Source: [Eubacterium] saphenum
GTDB lineage: Bacteria; Bacillota; Clostridia; Oscillospirales; Ruminococcaceae
NCBI GenBank assembly: GCA_004554555.1
Contig: SFLN01000016.1
Coordinates: 1 to 55,880, forward strand
DNA length: 55,880 bases
Reading direction: 5' to 3'
Both the position numbers and the translations under genes were made by a program. Of the stretch, positions 8,799-18,127 are shown one piece after another. The first letter of the stretch is position 1. Every line of letters starts with the position of its first letter. The notes under the pieces were generated by a model. The model had not been told where the DNA came from. It saw only the letters and a program-made list of their open reading frames with translations, and did not search any database.

Positions 8799-10193
8799 AT
8801 GAGTGTACAGTATGTTGGATTGACTGATATAAACGGCCCGCTGGTTGCGCTGGACGGCGTGAAGGGCGCGGCGTTTGACGAGATTGCGAAAATTCGCCTC
8901 GACGACGGCTCGGAGAGAATCGGGCGCGTTGTGCAGATGGAGGGCGAAAAGGTTATTTTGCAGGTGTTTGAGGGAACGAACGGCATTTCGCTCAAGAACA
9001 CGCGCACGATTTTTTCGGGAAAACCGCTTGAAATCCCGCTCTCGCCCGAGATACTCGGAAGAGTTTTCAACGGCGCGGGAAAGCCGATTGACGGACTTGG
9101 CGACGTGTTCCCCGAGAAGATGGGCGATGTCAACGGGCGCGCGCTCAACCCTTATTCGCGTGATTATCCGAAAAACTATATCCACACGGGCATAAGCTCG
9201 ATTGACGCGCTGATGACGCTGATTCGCGGGCAGAAGCTGCCGATTTTCTCCGGCTCGGGAATGCTCCACAACAAGCTTGCCGTTCAAATTGTAAAGCAGG
9301 CGAAAATCACCGGCGAAGGCGCGAAGGATTTCGGCGTTGTTTTTGCGGCAATGGGCGTGCAGAACGATGTCGCGGACTATTTCCGCCGCTCGTTTGAGGA
9401 CACGGGCGCAATCGAGCGCGTTTGTATGTTCCTCAACCTCTCGAGCGACCCGATTATCGAGCGTCTGCTTACGCCGCTTTGCGCGCTGACTGCCGCAGAG
9501 TACCTCGCGTTCGAGAAAAATATGCACATTCTGGTTATTATGACCGATATGACGTCTTACGCGGAGGCACTGCGCGAGTTCTCGTCATCGAAGGGCGAAA
9601 TTCCGGGCAGAAAGGGTTATCCGGGCTATCTGTACTCAAACTTGGCGGCAATTTACGAGCGCGCGGGAATTATCAAGGGCAGCTCGGGTTCGGTTACGCA
9701 GATACCGATTTTGACGATGCCGAACGATGACATCACGCACCCGATACCCGACCTCACGGCTTACATTACCGAGGGGCAGATTGTTTTTGACCGCGAGCTT
9801 GACCGCAAGGGAATTTACCCGGGCGTTTCGGTTTTGCTGTCGCTGTCGAGATTGATGAAGGACGGCATCGGCGAGGGCTTTACGCGCGGCGACCACGCTG
9901 CCGTTTCCAACCAGCTTTTCGCGGCTTACGCGAGAGTGCAGGAAGCGCGCAGCTTGGCGTCGGTTATCGGCGAGGACGAGCTTTCAGAAGCGGACCGCGC
10001 TTATATGAAATTCGGAAAGCTGTTCGAGGAGAACTTCCTCAATCAGGGCTTTGACGAGAACAGAACGCTTGATGAAACGTTGGATTTGGGCTGGGATTTG
10101 CTTTGTGCATTGCCGAGAAGCGAGCTCGACAGAGTGGACGAGAAGCTGCTTGACGAGAAGTACAATCCCGACAGAGCGCTGAAATTTATGTAA
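8799..10193 (+). CDS. atpB: V-type ATP synthase subunit B
   Basis: Non-catalytic nucleotide-binding partner of subunit A (464 aa). It has the family sequence LPIFSGSGMLHNKLAVQI where a P-loop lysine motif would be in A, so this site is degenerate as usual in B subunits, and it contains the conserved MTSYAEALREFSSSKGEIPG. ATG 8799 is preferred; TTG 8793, which overlaps the A stop codon, is the alternative in-frame start. It is followed after 39 nt by subunit D. Confidence 0.96.
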   Translation: MSVQYVGLTDINGPLVALDGVKGAAFDEIAKIRLDDGSERIGRVVQMEGEKVILQVFEGTNGISLKNTRTIFSGKPLEIPLSPEILGRVFNGAGKPIDGLGDVFPEKMGDVNGRALNPYSRDYPKNYIHTGISSIDALMTLIRGQKLPIFSGSGMLHNKLAVQIVKQAKITGEGAKDFGVVFAAMGVQNDVADYFRRSFEDTGAIERVCMFLNLSSDPIIERLLTPLCALTAAEYLAFEKNMHILVIMTDMTSYAEALREFSSSKGEIPGRKGYPGYLYSNLAAIYERAGIIKGSSGSVTQIPILTMPNDDITHPIPDLTAYITEGQIVFDRELDRKGIYPGVSVLLSLSRLMKDGIGEGFTRGDHAAVSNQLFAAYARVQEARSLASVIGEDELSEADRAYMKFGKLFEENFLNQGFDENRTLDETLDLGWDLLCALPRSELDRVDEKLLDEKYNPDRALKFM

Positions 10194-10232
10194 AAATCGC
10201 TGAAAATTCCGCAGGAGAGCAGGTGAGAAACG

Positions 10233-10847
10233 GTGGCGGAGCAGATTTTCCCGACGAAGGGAAACTTGATTAAGGTGAAGCGGTCGCTGAATCAGGCGAT
10301 GCTTGGCTACGAGCTGATGGACAGGAAGCGGAGCATACTTGTGCGGGAGATGGTAGCTCTCACGGACGAGGCGCGGCAGCTGCGCTCGGGGATTGACAGC
10401 ACGTTTTCCGAAGCTTACACGGCGCTGCGAAACGCGAATATAACGCTCGGCGTGGTATCGACGGCTGCGGATTGTATTCCTGTGGAGGATTCGCTGTCGC
10501 TGTCGTCGAGGTCGGTTATGGGAGTGGAGCTGCCGAAAGTGAACGCGCAAATTCGCCCGCCGGAGGAGCCGTGCTATCCGATGACGGAAACCGGCTCGGA
10601 GTTCGACAAGGCTTACATCTGCTTTAACAAGGTGAAGGAGCTTACGGTGCGGCTTGCGGAGCTTGAGAACAGCGTTTATCGGCTTGCGGTTGCGATTAAG
10701 AAAACGCAGAAGCGGCGGAACGCGCTCAAGAATATAATGATACCGAAGTTTGAGCAGCAGGTGCGGTTTATCACGAACGCGCTTGAGGAGAAGGAGCGCG
10801 AGGAGTTCTCGCGGCAGAAGGTTATCAAGAAACGCAAGGTTAAATAG
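10233..10847 (+). CDS. atpD: V-type ATP synthase subunit D
   Basis: Central-shaft subunit (204 aa), two long helices that rotate inside the A3B3 head. The opening FPTKGNLIKVKRSLNQA and closing KKTQKRRNALKNIMIPK segments are characteristic of the D family; the tail is strongly basic. The start is GTG 10233 with AGGTGAG upstream. It is the last gene of the ATPase operon and is followed directly by a rho-independent terminator. Confidence 0.94.
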   Translation: MAEQIFPTKGNLIKVKRSLNQAMLGYELMDRKRSILVREMVALTDEARQLRSGIDSTFSEAYTALRNANITLGVVSTAADCIPVEDSLSLSSRSVMGVELPKVNAQIRPPEEPCYPMTETGSEFDKAYICFNKVKELTVRLAELENSVYRLAVAIKKTQKRRNALKNIMIPKFEQQVRFITNALEEKEREEFSRQKVIKKRKVK

Positions 10848-10854
10848 AAATAAG

Positions 10855-10886
10855 AAACCCGAGGAGTTGGACTTCTCGGGTTTTTT
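10855..10886 (+). terminator. Terminator of the V-ATPase operon
   Basis: Arms AAACCCGAG (10855-10863) and CTCGGGTTT (10875-10883) form a 9-bp stem, followed by a run of Ts, 8 nt after the subunit D stop codon. Confidence 0.9.
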
Positions 10887-10919
10887 GGTATTCTTAGTTG
10901 GGTGGTGATGCGTATTTTC

Positions 10920-11440
10920 GAGTTGCCGAGCATTACCGCAGATGCTGCTTTGCGAAGCGCGCGGGCGATTTTTCGGGCATCGAACCCGAAAAATCGCGCG
11001 TTTTTGGAAAACGAAGTTTTTCAAAAACGCGGTTAGCCTCATGCTTTTATTGTGGAGCTTGCTTTGCGGTCTACGCGCTCGGCGATTTCGGCGGCGTCGA
11101 ACCGCCGAAATCGCGCGTTTTTGTCGGCTGAAAGCCTCCAAAAACGCTTGGGGAACACCCCTCGGGGTTTTCCCCAAACCCTTTTCCTCAAAGGGGGGAA
11201 ACTCTTGTTTCCCCATAATAAAGCGGATTTTTGCGTAAGCAAAAAACGCAAAGAGGAAAACGAAGTTTTCCTCAAGCCCTTTGCGCTTGCTAACGCGTTT
11301 TGTCGCTTCGCTCCAGTGCCTTCGGCGACCAAAAAACTTTTTCTGAAGAAAAAGTTTTCTGGACTTTCAAAAAGACTTTTGTTAGTGCACCGCGAAGCGA
11401 AAAGGGTGCAAGTATGACGTGCTTGCACGTCATCTGGTCA
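10920..11440. repeat. Intergenic palindromic repeat block R2
   Basis: Gene-free segment between two converging operons, made of palindromic modules: 10965-10997 (GCGATTTTTCGGG / CCCGAAAAATCGC), 10997-11031 (CGCGTTTTTGGAAAAC / GTTTTTCAAAAACGCG), 11092-11114 (GCGATTTCGGCGG / CCGCCGAAATCGC), a G/C-rich CCCCTCGGGG-type stem near 11157-11180, and 11333-11358 (AAAACTTTTTC / GAAAAAGTTTT). A short palindrome ATGACGTGC / GCACGTCAT lies at 11413-11432. The stretch 11199-11297 is an inverted, apparently identical copy of 33389-33486 in block R5. Confidence 0.8.
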
Positions 11441-11446
11441 CGCTGC

Positions 11447-13618
11447 TTACTGCTTTCCCGTTCTGTCCGCAGAAATCACGCCCGGTATTTTCCGCAGCCG
11501 CAAAATCACATTCCCAAGCTGCTCCACTCCCGCAATCTCAATGGTAATCACAAGATTCGTGTTCCCGTTCTTCAAGCGGTGCATATTCATCTCGTGCATC
11601 GGAATATGATTCGCCGCAATCGCCGCCGTTATATCCGCGATAACCGACGACGTCTGCTCCGCGATAATGTCAATCGTCGCGCGGTAAGACGCGTCGTCCG
11701 CGCCCGCCCACGACGCCTTTATCCACCGCTCGCGGTTCTCCTCGCTGTCCATATTGTTCAGCACGTTCACGCAGTCCTGCTTGTGTATCGATACGCCAAA
11801 ACCGCGCGTCACAAAGCCGATTATCGGGTCACCGGGCAGCGGGTTGCAGCACTGCGCGAACTTAATCAGGCAGTTGTCCACGCCCTCGACAATAACACCT
11901 TTTTTGCGGCTGCGCTGGTTGGTCTGCTCGATGTTTTCATCGCTCGTCATCAGCACGGGTGCTGCCGCCTGCGCTCTTGCTTGGCTGTCCTTAATTCTTT
12001 GGATAATCTTGGTTGTGGCAACGCCGCCGTAGCCTACCGCCGCGAACAAATCGTCAACCGAGTCAACGTGCGCCCGCTGAGCCGATTCCTTTAGAATATC
12101 CTCGTCAAACGGGATTGCGTTGCGCTTAAACTCGCGTTCAAGCTCTTCCTTGCCGCGCTCAATGTTCTCGTCGCGGCGCTCGCGCTTGAACCACGAACGG
12201 ATTTTCGCCTTTGCTTCGGTTGTTTTGGCGATGTTCAGCCAGTTCCGGTTCGGACCGTAATTCGGTGAACCGCTTGTGAAAATCTCGACGATATCGCCCG
12301 TCTTGACCTGATAATCAAACGGCACCATTCGTCCGCCAACCTTTGCGCCGGTCATTTTGTTGCCGACCTCGGAGTGCACGGCGTAGGCAAAATCGATGAC
12401 GTTTGCACCGAGCGGAAGTGTGAAAATATCGCCCTTCGGCGAGAACACAAACACCTCGTCCTGCGACAAATCGTTTTTGATTGCCTCGGTTATCTGTTCT
12501 ACATCATCGCTTTCCTGCTGACGTTCGAGTAGCTGTCTAATCCAGTCAAAGCGCTTTTCACCCGCAACGTTGCCTTTAAGACCGGCTTTGTACTTCCAGT
12601 GAGCTGCGATACCGTACTGCGCGGTGTTGTGCATTTCAACGGTTCTGATTTGCACCTCAAACGGGATTCCCTCTTTGCCGATAACGGTCGTGTGAAGCGA
12701 TTGATAACGGTTAGGCTTTGGGGTTGCGATATAGTCCTTGAAGCGGTAGGGAAGCGGGTTGAAGAGGTCGTGGATAACGCCGAGCACGTTGTAGCACTCG
12801 ATGACGGTCTGCACGATAATCCGCACCGCATAGATGTCGTAAATCTCATCGAACGGCTTGTTCTTGAGGTACATTTTCTTGTAGATGCTGTACACCGATT
12901 TGACACGTCCTTCGATAATGGGCGGCGGGTCGATATCGGTGATGCGCTCGCGGATGCGCGCGATAATTTTGCCGATGAAGGTATCGCGCTCTTCCTTGTG
13001 CAGGTCGAGAAGCCGTTCAACTTCCTGCGCACCGTAAGGGTCGAGGTAGTGAATAGCAATAGTCTCCATCTCGTCCTTGACGTCGCTCATACCTAGACGG
13101 TGAGCGATAGGCGCGTAGAAATTCATCGTTTCGAGAGAGGTTTTGCGTTGTTTTTCGGGAGGGCGCGCGTAGAGGGTGCGCATATTGTGGAGGCGGTCGG
13201 CGAGCTTGATGATGATGACGCGGATATCCTTGCTCATCGCCATAAGGATTTTGCGGATATTTTCAGCGTGCTGTTCCTCTTTGGAGTTGAGGGGAACCTT
13301 ACCGATTTTGGTGACTCCGTCCACGAGCAGGGCAACGTCGTCGCCGAACTTTTTGCGGATTTCCTCCAAATCGATATCGGTATCCTCAACGACGTCGTGG
13401 AGGAGGGCGGCGCAGATGGTATCGGTGTCCATGAAGTAGTCCATCAAAATCATCGCGACGGAGAGGGGATGGGTGATGTATTTTTCGCCCGAGGAGCGCA
13501 TTTGACCGCTATGAGCCTTGTCGGCGAGGTCGTAGGCGCGGCGGATTTTGTCCGCGTCGTATTGTTTGTCGGCGTCGATAACGCGCTGCATTAAGTCGTC
13601 GATTGTTACATTTTCCAT
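11447..13618 (-). CDS. rel: Bifunctional (p)ppGpp synthetase/hydrolase, RelA/SpoT family
   Basis: Stringent-response enzyme (about 723 aa) that makes and degrades (p)ppGpp. In order: HD hydrolase domain with the metal-binding set His50, His74-Asp75 and Glu78-Asp79 intact; nucleotidyltransferase synthetase domain (KSVYSIYKKMYLKNKPFDEI, then YRFKDYIATPKPNRYQSLH); TGS domain (FVFSPKGDIFTLPLG); conserved CLIKFAQCCNPLPGD cysteine segment; and a C-terminal ACT domain. Both active sites look complete, so it is the long bifunctional Rel type. The start ATG 13618 is preferred over the upstream in-frame ATG at 13687 because GGAAGTGA sits directly before it. Repeat blocks flank it on both sides; no operon partner is seen. 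Confidence 0.96.
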   Translation of the reverse strand: MENVTIDDLMQRVIDADKQYDADKIRRAYDLADKAHSGQMRSSGEKYITHPLSVAMILMDYFMDTDTICAALLHDVVEDTDIDLEEIRKKFGDDVALLVDGVTKIGKVPLNSKEEQHAENIRKILMAMSKDIRVIIIKLADRLHNMRTLYARPPEKQRKTSLETMNFYAPIAHRLGMSDVKDEMETIAIHYLDPYGAQEVERLLDLHKEERDTFIGKIIARIRERITDIDPPPIIEGRVKSVYSIYKKMYLKNKPFDEIYDIYAVRIIVQTVIECYNVLGVIHDLFNPLPYRFKDYIATPKPNRYQSLHTTVIGKEGIPFEVQIRTVEMHNTAQYGIAAHWKYKAGLKGNVAGEKRFDWIRQLLERQQESDDVEQITEAIKNDLSQDEVFVFSPKGDIFTLPLGANVIDFAYAVHSEVGNKMTGAKVGGRMVPFDYQVKTGDIVEIFTSGSPNYGPNRNWLNIAKTTEAKAKIRSWFKRERRDENIERGKEELEREFKRNAIPFDEDILKESAQRAHVDSVDDLFAAVGYGGVATTKIIQRIKDSQARAQAAAPVLMTSDENIEQTNQRSRKKGVIVEGVDNCLIKFAQCCNPLPGDPIIGFVTRGFGVSIHKQDCVNVLNNMDSEENRERWIKASWAGADDASYRATIDIIAEQTSSVIADITAAIAANHIPMHEMNMHRLKNGNTNLVITIEIAGVEQLGNVILRLRKIPGVISADRTGKQ

Positions 13619-13659
13619 AAAATCACTTCCAAAAAACAGAATAGGGTAATGCTGAACAG

Positions 13660-14110
13660 TCTTTCCCGCAAAGTTGTAATTAAGCATCGCGTAGCGCTTA
13701 AAGTCTTTTTGGAGGTCAAGGAACCTTTTTCTTCAGAAAAAGGTTCTTTGCCGCCGGAGGCACTCGGCGCGAAGCGCCGCACTCGCGGCGAAGCCGCGCA
13801 AACGCGTTCAAAAGCGCTAAAGGGGGTCTGGGGGGAGAAACGCATTTAGCGTTTCTAGAAACGAAGAGTTTTTCCCCCAGAGGAAAGGGGCTTGGGGGAA
13901 ACCCCGAGGGGTTTCCCCCAAGCAAATTTTCCGACTCGATGTCGGAAAATTTGCCCGCGTTTGCGTGAAACGGAGTTTCACGCAAACGCGCGATTTCGGC
14001 GGCTCGACGCCGCCGAAATCGCTGAGAGCGCGTAAATATCAGAGTAAGTTCCGAGGTAAAAGCAGGCTCAAACCGCCTGTCAAGCGTCCTCGCGTGCTGT
14101 CGGGTGAATT
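13660..14110. repeat. Intergenic palindromic repeat block R3
   Basis: Gene-free segment between recJ and rel holding palindromic modules in order: 13718-13748 (AAGGAACC / GGTTCTT around TTTTTCTTCAGAAAAA), GCGCGAAGCGC and CGCGGCGAAGCCGCG palindromes near 13765-13800, a GGGGGAAACCCC / GGGGTTTCCCCC stem near 13893-13920, 13922-13954 (GCAAATTTTCCGAC / GTCGGAAAATTTGC), 13957-13989 (GCGTTTGCGTGAAAC / GTTTCACGCAAACGC) and 13990-14022 (GCGATTTCGGCGGC / GCCGCCGAAATCGC). Orientation matches R4 and R5. From 14023 to 14119 nothing further is recognised. Confidence 0.8.
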
Positions 14111-14119
14111 TGCCCGAAA

Positions 14120-16129
14120 TCAAGTCCCGCTCTCAGCAAGCCTAGCCAAAATCCCCTCTTTGAACAAGTCGCGTTTTTCCTTCGCGGGAACGAGCCGCGC
14201 GCGCTCGCCGTCAAACTGAGCCAAATTCGCCTCGCAGAAGGCGGTGACGGCGATTTTGAGCATACAGTAGTTCACCGAGCCGTTGAAAACCGCGAGCTGT
14301 TCGAGGGTGAGGCGACCGTTGTTCTTCCGCAGCAGGTCGTAGATTTTCATCAAATCCTCGCGGCTTTGCGGGACAATTCTCGGCAGCAGCCGCTTGTCGA
14401 AGTCCTCGCCGCGCAAAATCGCGTCGGAAACGCGTTTCGCGGCGAAAAATCTGTCCTCGCGGAAGCCTGTCGGGCGGTAGTCGAGCAGCTTGAGCTGAAC
14501 GCTTTTATTGTCGTTGTATTCGTTGATTTCGGCGTGCGCGATGATGTCGATTTTATCGCCCGTTTCCGCGGCAAAATCGCTGTAACTTATCTTGAACGAA
14601 ACCGCGCGGAAAGCCGAGTTCCCGTTCTTGACGTCGAGCGATATGTACTTGCCGTCCTTGAGCGGGCGCTTCTCCTTAATCTCGCAGTTTTCAAGCAGGA
14701 ACACGGGCTTCGCAAAGCCCTCGCCAAGCGGCTCCAGACGGTTCAGCGACTCGATATTTCCAACGGTGAGCATTTTTCCCGTCACGCGCAAATCCGCATA
14801 AAGCTCGGCTTCGGGCATTTTCGGGTAATGCGCCGCGGCGTACTCCTCGATTTTTTGCTTGAACTCGCCGATTTCGTCAGCCTTGACAGAAAAACCGCCC
14901 GCCAGCGGGTGACCGCCGAACTTTTTGAGATACGCGGAGCAGTGGTTGAGCAGACCGTAAATCGAGAAGTTCCCGACGCTTCGACACGAGCCGCGCCCCT
15001 CGCCGTTTTCGATTGCGACAACAATTGTCGGCTTTCCGTATTTCTCGACAATTTTCGAGCAGACAATGCCGATAACGCCCGCTTTCCAGCCCTCACCCGC
15101 GAGAAAAATCACGCGTTTTGTGAGAATGGACGGGTCATTGGCAATTTGCTTTTGTATACCATCGGTGATTTTCTGCTCGATTTCGCGCCGTTTTGCGTTC
15201 AGCTGGACAATATTTTCGCAAAGCCGCGCGGTTTCCCCCTCGCCCTTTGCCAGCAGCAGCCGAACCGCTTTATCGGCTTTTTCAACGCGTCCCGCCGAGT
15301 TTATCGCGGGGCAGATTTTGAACGAGATATCGGACGCGGTGAGATTTTTCGGGGAAAGTCCCGCGGAGTAAACCAGCTTTTTCAAGCCTTCGTTGCCCGC
15401 GTGCTTCAGCGCCTCAAGTCCCTTTTTCACGATTAAACGGTTTTCACCGCGAAGCGGCATTACATCGCCGATTGTGCCGACCATAGCCAAATCCGCGTAG
15501 TTTTCGAGGATATAGTCCTTGTCCTCCTCGAGCGCGCAGAGCAGCTTCAGCACAACTCCCGCGCCGCACAAATCCTTGAACTGCGAGTAATCGTCGGCGC
15601 GGTTCGGGTTAACGCACGCGTCGCACACGGGAAGCGTTTCGCCGGGCTGATGGTGGTCGGCGATAACGAGCTTCACGCCGTGGCTCTTGATAAACTCGGC
15701 TTCCTCGAGCGCATTCACGCCGTTGTCAACCGTGATGATAAGCTGCGTGCCGCCGGAGATGATTTTTTGCAGCGCGGGAATGTTCATTCCAAAGCCCTCG
15801 GAGCGGTCGGGAATGTAGTAGTCAACCTCCGCGCCGAGCGAGTCGAGGTAGCTGTACATCATCACGGTGCTTGTCACGCCGTCGCAGTCGTAGTCGCCGA
15901 AAACCGTGATTTTGTCGCCGTTTTCGAGCGACTCCGTGATAACCTCAACCGCCTTTTCGATATCCGCAGGCAGCGGCTCTTCCATAAACTCACCATCACC
16001 GAACAGCTTCTCGGCAGCTTTTTTCGTGTGAATTCCGCGCGCGGACAGAATTTTTCCGAGGAAATTTCCGTATTCCGCGCAGATTTCCTCATCGGCAAAT
16101 TCAGCCGCGGGAACAATCCATTTTCTCAA
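14120..16129 (-). CDS. recJ: Single-stranded-DNA-specific exonuclease RecJ
   Basis: 5'-3' single-strand exonuclease (669 aa) of recombination and repair. The DHH-family catalytic motifs are intact: FGDYDCDG with Asp79, Asp81 and Asp83, then the VIADHH motif; the DHHA1 domain follows with GRGSCRSVGNFSIYGLL and KFGGHPLAGGF, and an OB-like domain and C-terminal extension complete it. The start is TTG 16129 with GGAG about 8 nt upstream. It begins 11 nt after purB ends on the same strand, so purB and recJ probably form one transcript. Length is within the normal range for Firmicute RecJ. Confidence 0.95.
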   Translation of the reverse strand: MRKWIVPAAEFADEEICAEYGNFLGKILSARGIHTKKAAEKLFGDGEFMEEPLPADIEKAVEVITESLENGDKITVFGDYDCDGVTSTVMMYSYLDSLGAEVDYYIPDRSEGFGMNIPALQKIISGGTQLIITVDNGVNALEEAEFIKSHGVKLVIADHHQPGETLPVCDACVNPNRADDYSQFKDLCGAGVVLKLLCALEEDKDYILENYADLAMVGTIGDVMPLRGENRLIVKKGLEALKHAGNEGLKKLVYSAGLSPKNLTASDISFKICPAINSAGRVEKADKAVRLLLAKGEGETARLCENIVQLNAKRREIEQKITDGIQKQIANDPSILTKRVIFLAGEGWKAGVIGIVCSKIVEKYGKPTIVVAIENGEGRGSCRSVGNFSIYGLLNHCSAYLKKFGGHPLAGGFSVKADEIGEFKQKIEEYAAAHYPKMPEAELYADLRVTGKMLTVGNIESLNRLEPLGEGFAKPVFLLENCEIKEKRPLKDGKYISLDVKNGNSAFRAVSFKISYSDFAAETGDKIDIIAHAEINEYNDNKSVQLKLLDYRPTGFREDRFFAAKRVSDAILRGEDFDKRLLPRIVPQSREDLMKIYDLLRKNNGRLTLEQLAVFNGSVNYCMLKIAVTAFCEANLAQFDGERARLVPAKEKRDLFKEGILARLAESGT

Positions 16130-16140
16130 ATTTTTTCTCC

Positions 16141-17577
16141 TTAAACGCTAAGCTCCGCCTTTTCACCGAGCAAATCCTTGTTCTCGTCAAGAATGGGCTG
16201 AATGAAGTCGCGCAGGAACTCCTCAACCTGCTCGGGAGCACGTCCGACATAAAGCTCGGGGCGCAGAACCGCTTCGATTTCCTCTTTGGTGATGTTAAAC
16301 ATCGGGTCTGCGGCAATTCTGTCCACAAGGTCGTTTTCGCCGCCTTCTCTCATCTTCTGCGCGGCAGCCTGCGAGTGGGTGCGAAGCTCCTCGTGGAGCT
16401 GCTGGCGGTTTCCGCCGTTTTCGACAACCTTCATCATAATGTTCTCGGTCGCCATAAACGGCAGCTTCGTCATCAGACGGCGCTTCACCATTTCGGGATA
16501 AACCTCGATACCATCGGTTACGTTCATCATAATGTTCAAAATCGCGTCAACGCCGAGGAAGCTCTCGGCAACGGAAATGCGTTTGTTTGCGCTGTCATCG
16601 AGCGTTCTCTCAAACCACTGCGTGCCTGCGGTGAAAGCGGGGTTGAGCGAGTCAATCATAACGTAGCGCGCAAGCGAGGTTATTCTCTCGGAGCGCATAG
16701 GATTGCGCTTGTATGGCATTGCCGAGGAGCCGATTTGGTTCTTTTCAAACGGCTCGCCCATTTCCTCAAAGCTCTGCAAAATGCGCATATCGTTCGAGAA
16801 TTTCGAGCAGCTCTGCGCGATACCCGAAAGGGTGGCAAGAACCTGCGAGTCAACCTTGCGCGAGTAGGTTTGTCCGCTCACGGGAACGCACTCGGTGAAG
16901 CCCATTTCCTCGGCAATCATTTTTTCGAGCTGCTTGATTTTCGCGGAGTCGCCGTGGAACAGCTCAACAAACGAAGCCTGCGTTCCTGTCGTGCCCTTTT
17001 GACCGAGGAGCTTGAGGGACTTTATGCGATAATCAACCTCTTCATAATCCATCAGCAGCTCGTTTATCCAGAGTGTTGCGCGCTTGCCGACGGTAGTGGG
17101 CTGAGCGGGCTGGAGGTGGGTGTAAGCCATGCAGGGCATATCTTTGTACTGCTCGGCAAATTTCGCGAGATTTGCGATAACGTTGACGAGCTTTTTCTTG
17201 ACGAGAAGAAGCGCGTCGCGCATGATGATGATATCGGTGTTGTCGCCGACGTAGCAGGAGGTTGCGCCGAGGTGGATGATGCCGGCGGCGTTGGGGCATT
17301 GCTGACCGTAGGCGTAGACGTGGGACATGACGTCGTGGCGGACAACTTTTTCGCGGGCTTCGGCGACGTCATAGTTGATGTCGTTGACGTGGGCTTCGAG
17401 CTCCTTGACCTGGTCTTCGGTGATGGAGAGACCGAGCTTCATTTCACCGCGGGCGAGGGCAACCCAGAGCTTGCGCCAAGTTGTAAACTTCTTGTCAGCC
17501 GAGAAGATGTATTGCATTTCGGGGCTGGCGTAGCGGGTGCAGAAGGGGCTTTCGTAGGAATTGTAATTTTTTGACAT
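16141..17577 (-). CDS. purB: Adenylosuccinate lyase
   Basis: Purine biosynthesis enzyme (478 aa) that splits SAICAR and adenylosuccinate, releasing fumarate. The fumarase/aspartase superfamily signature GSSAMPYKRNPMRSE is complete, the catalytic-histidine region MAYTHLQPAQPTT is present, and the HLGATSCYVGDNTD segment marks the PurB group. The start ATG 17577 follows a GGAGAT site. Other pur genes are not nearby. It shares a strand and an 11-nt gap with recJ downstream. Confidence 0.96.
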   Translation of the reverse strand: MSKNYNSYESPFCTRYASPEMQYIFSADKKFTTWRKLWVALARGEMKLGLSITEDQVKELEAHVNDINYDVAEAREKVVRHDVMSHVYAYGQQCPNAAGIIHLGATSCYVGDNTDIIIMRDALLLVKKKLVNVIANLAKFAEQYKDMPCMAYTHLQPAQPTTVGKRATLWINELLMDYEEVDYRIKSLKLLGQKGTTGTQASFVELFHGDSAKIKQLEKMIAEEMGFTECVPVSGQTYSRKVDSQVLATLSGIAQSCSKFSNDMRILQSFEEMGEPFEKNQIGSSAMPYKRNPMRSERITSLARYVMIDSLNPAFTAGTQWFERTLDDSANKRISVAESFLGVDAILNIMMNVTDGIEVYPEMVKRRLMTKLPFMATENIMMKVVENGGNRQQLHEELRTHSQAAAQKMREGGENDLVDRIAADPMFNITKEEIEAVLRPELYVGRAPEQVEEFLRDFIQPILDENKDLLGEKAELSV

Positions 17578-17639
17578 AGGTTTTTATCTCCTTAAAATTA
17601 TTAACGAAGTTGGGCTTTTTGCAGATTTGACACGGAACA

Positions 17640-17960
17640 TCTCGCAAAGCTTTAATCGAGCACGCGAAGCCTTAAAGTCTTTTTGGAGTTCTTAGAACCT
17701 TTTTCTTCAGAAAAAGGTTCTAAGCCGCCGGAGGCACTCGGCGCGAAGCGCCGCCACTCGCGGCGAAGCCGCGCAAACGCGGAGCGAAGCGACGCGATAT
17801 ACGCCCCAAAAGCGCTAAAGGGGTTTGGGGGAAAACAAGAGTTTTCCCCCAAGCGATTTCGTCGGCTCGATGCCGACGAAATCGCCCGAGAGCGCGTAAA
17901 GATGAAATCGAGTTTCTCAAACGTTCTAGGCAACGTAACTCTCCGAAAAAAGCGGATAAT
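17640..17960. repeat. Intergenic palindromic repeat block R4
   Basis: Upstream of purB. Modules in order: GCACGCGAAGC-type lead with AAAGTCTTTTTGGA, hairpin 17691-17724 (CTTAGAACC / GGTTCTAAG around TTTTTCTTCAGAAAAA), GGCGCGAAGCGCC and CGCGGCGAAGCCGCG palindromes, 17825-17852 (TTGGGGGAAAAC / GTTTTCCCCCAA) and 17853-17885 (GCGATTTCGTCGGC / GCCGACGAAATCGC). The order matches R3. The flanks 17578-17639 and 17961-18070 hold nothing recognised. Confidence 0.8.
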
Positions 17961-18070
17961 CGCGCAAAGCGTGCAGTTGAACAAAAAACGAGCCAAAAAC
18001 ACTCTTCTTTATTTTACCACAATCGACACTTTATTACAAGTATGATTTTACGCGTTTAGTATAAATATAC

Positions 18071-18097
18071 AAAAAACTCCGCGTATCGGGCGGAGCT
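18071..18097 (-). terminator. Terminator of the amidase gene
   Basis: Reading the minus strand, CTCCGC (18095-18090) pairs with GCGGAG (18082-18077) and is followed by six Ts (18076-18071), 30 nt beyond the amidase stop codon. Confidence 0.8.
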
Positions 18098-18127
18098 TTT
18101 GTGATAATTTTCAATAATTCCCAAGAG

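Noticed and set aside
13649..13849. Short frames crossing blocks R2-R5 (for example with the peptide FSSEKGS)
   Set aside because: The same peptides appear in several blocks only because the hairpin module is repeated; orientation and frame differ between copies.
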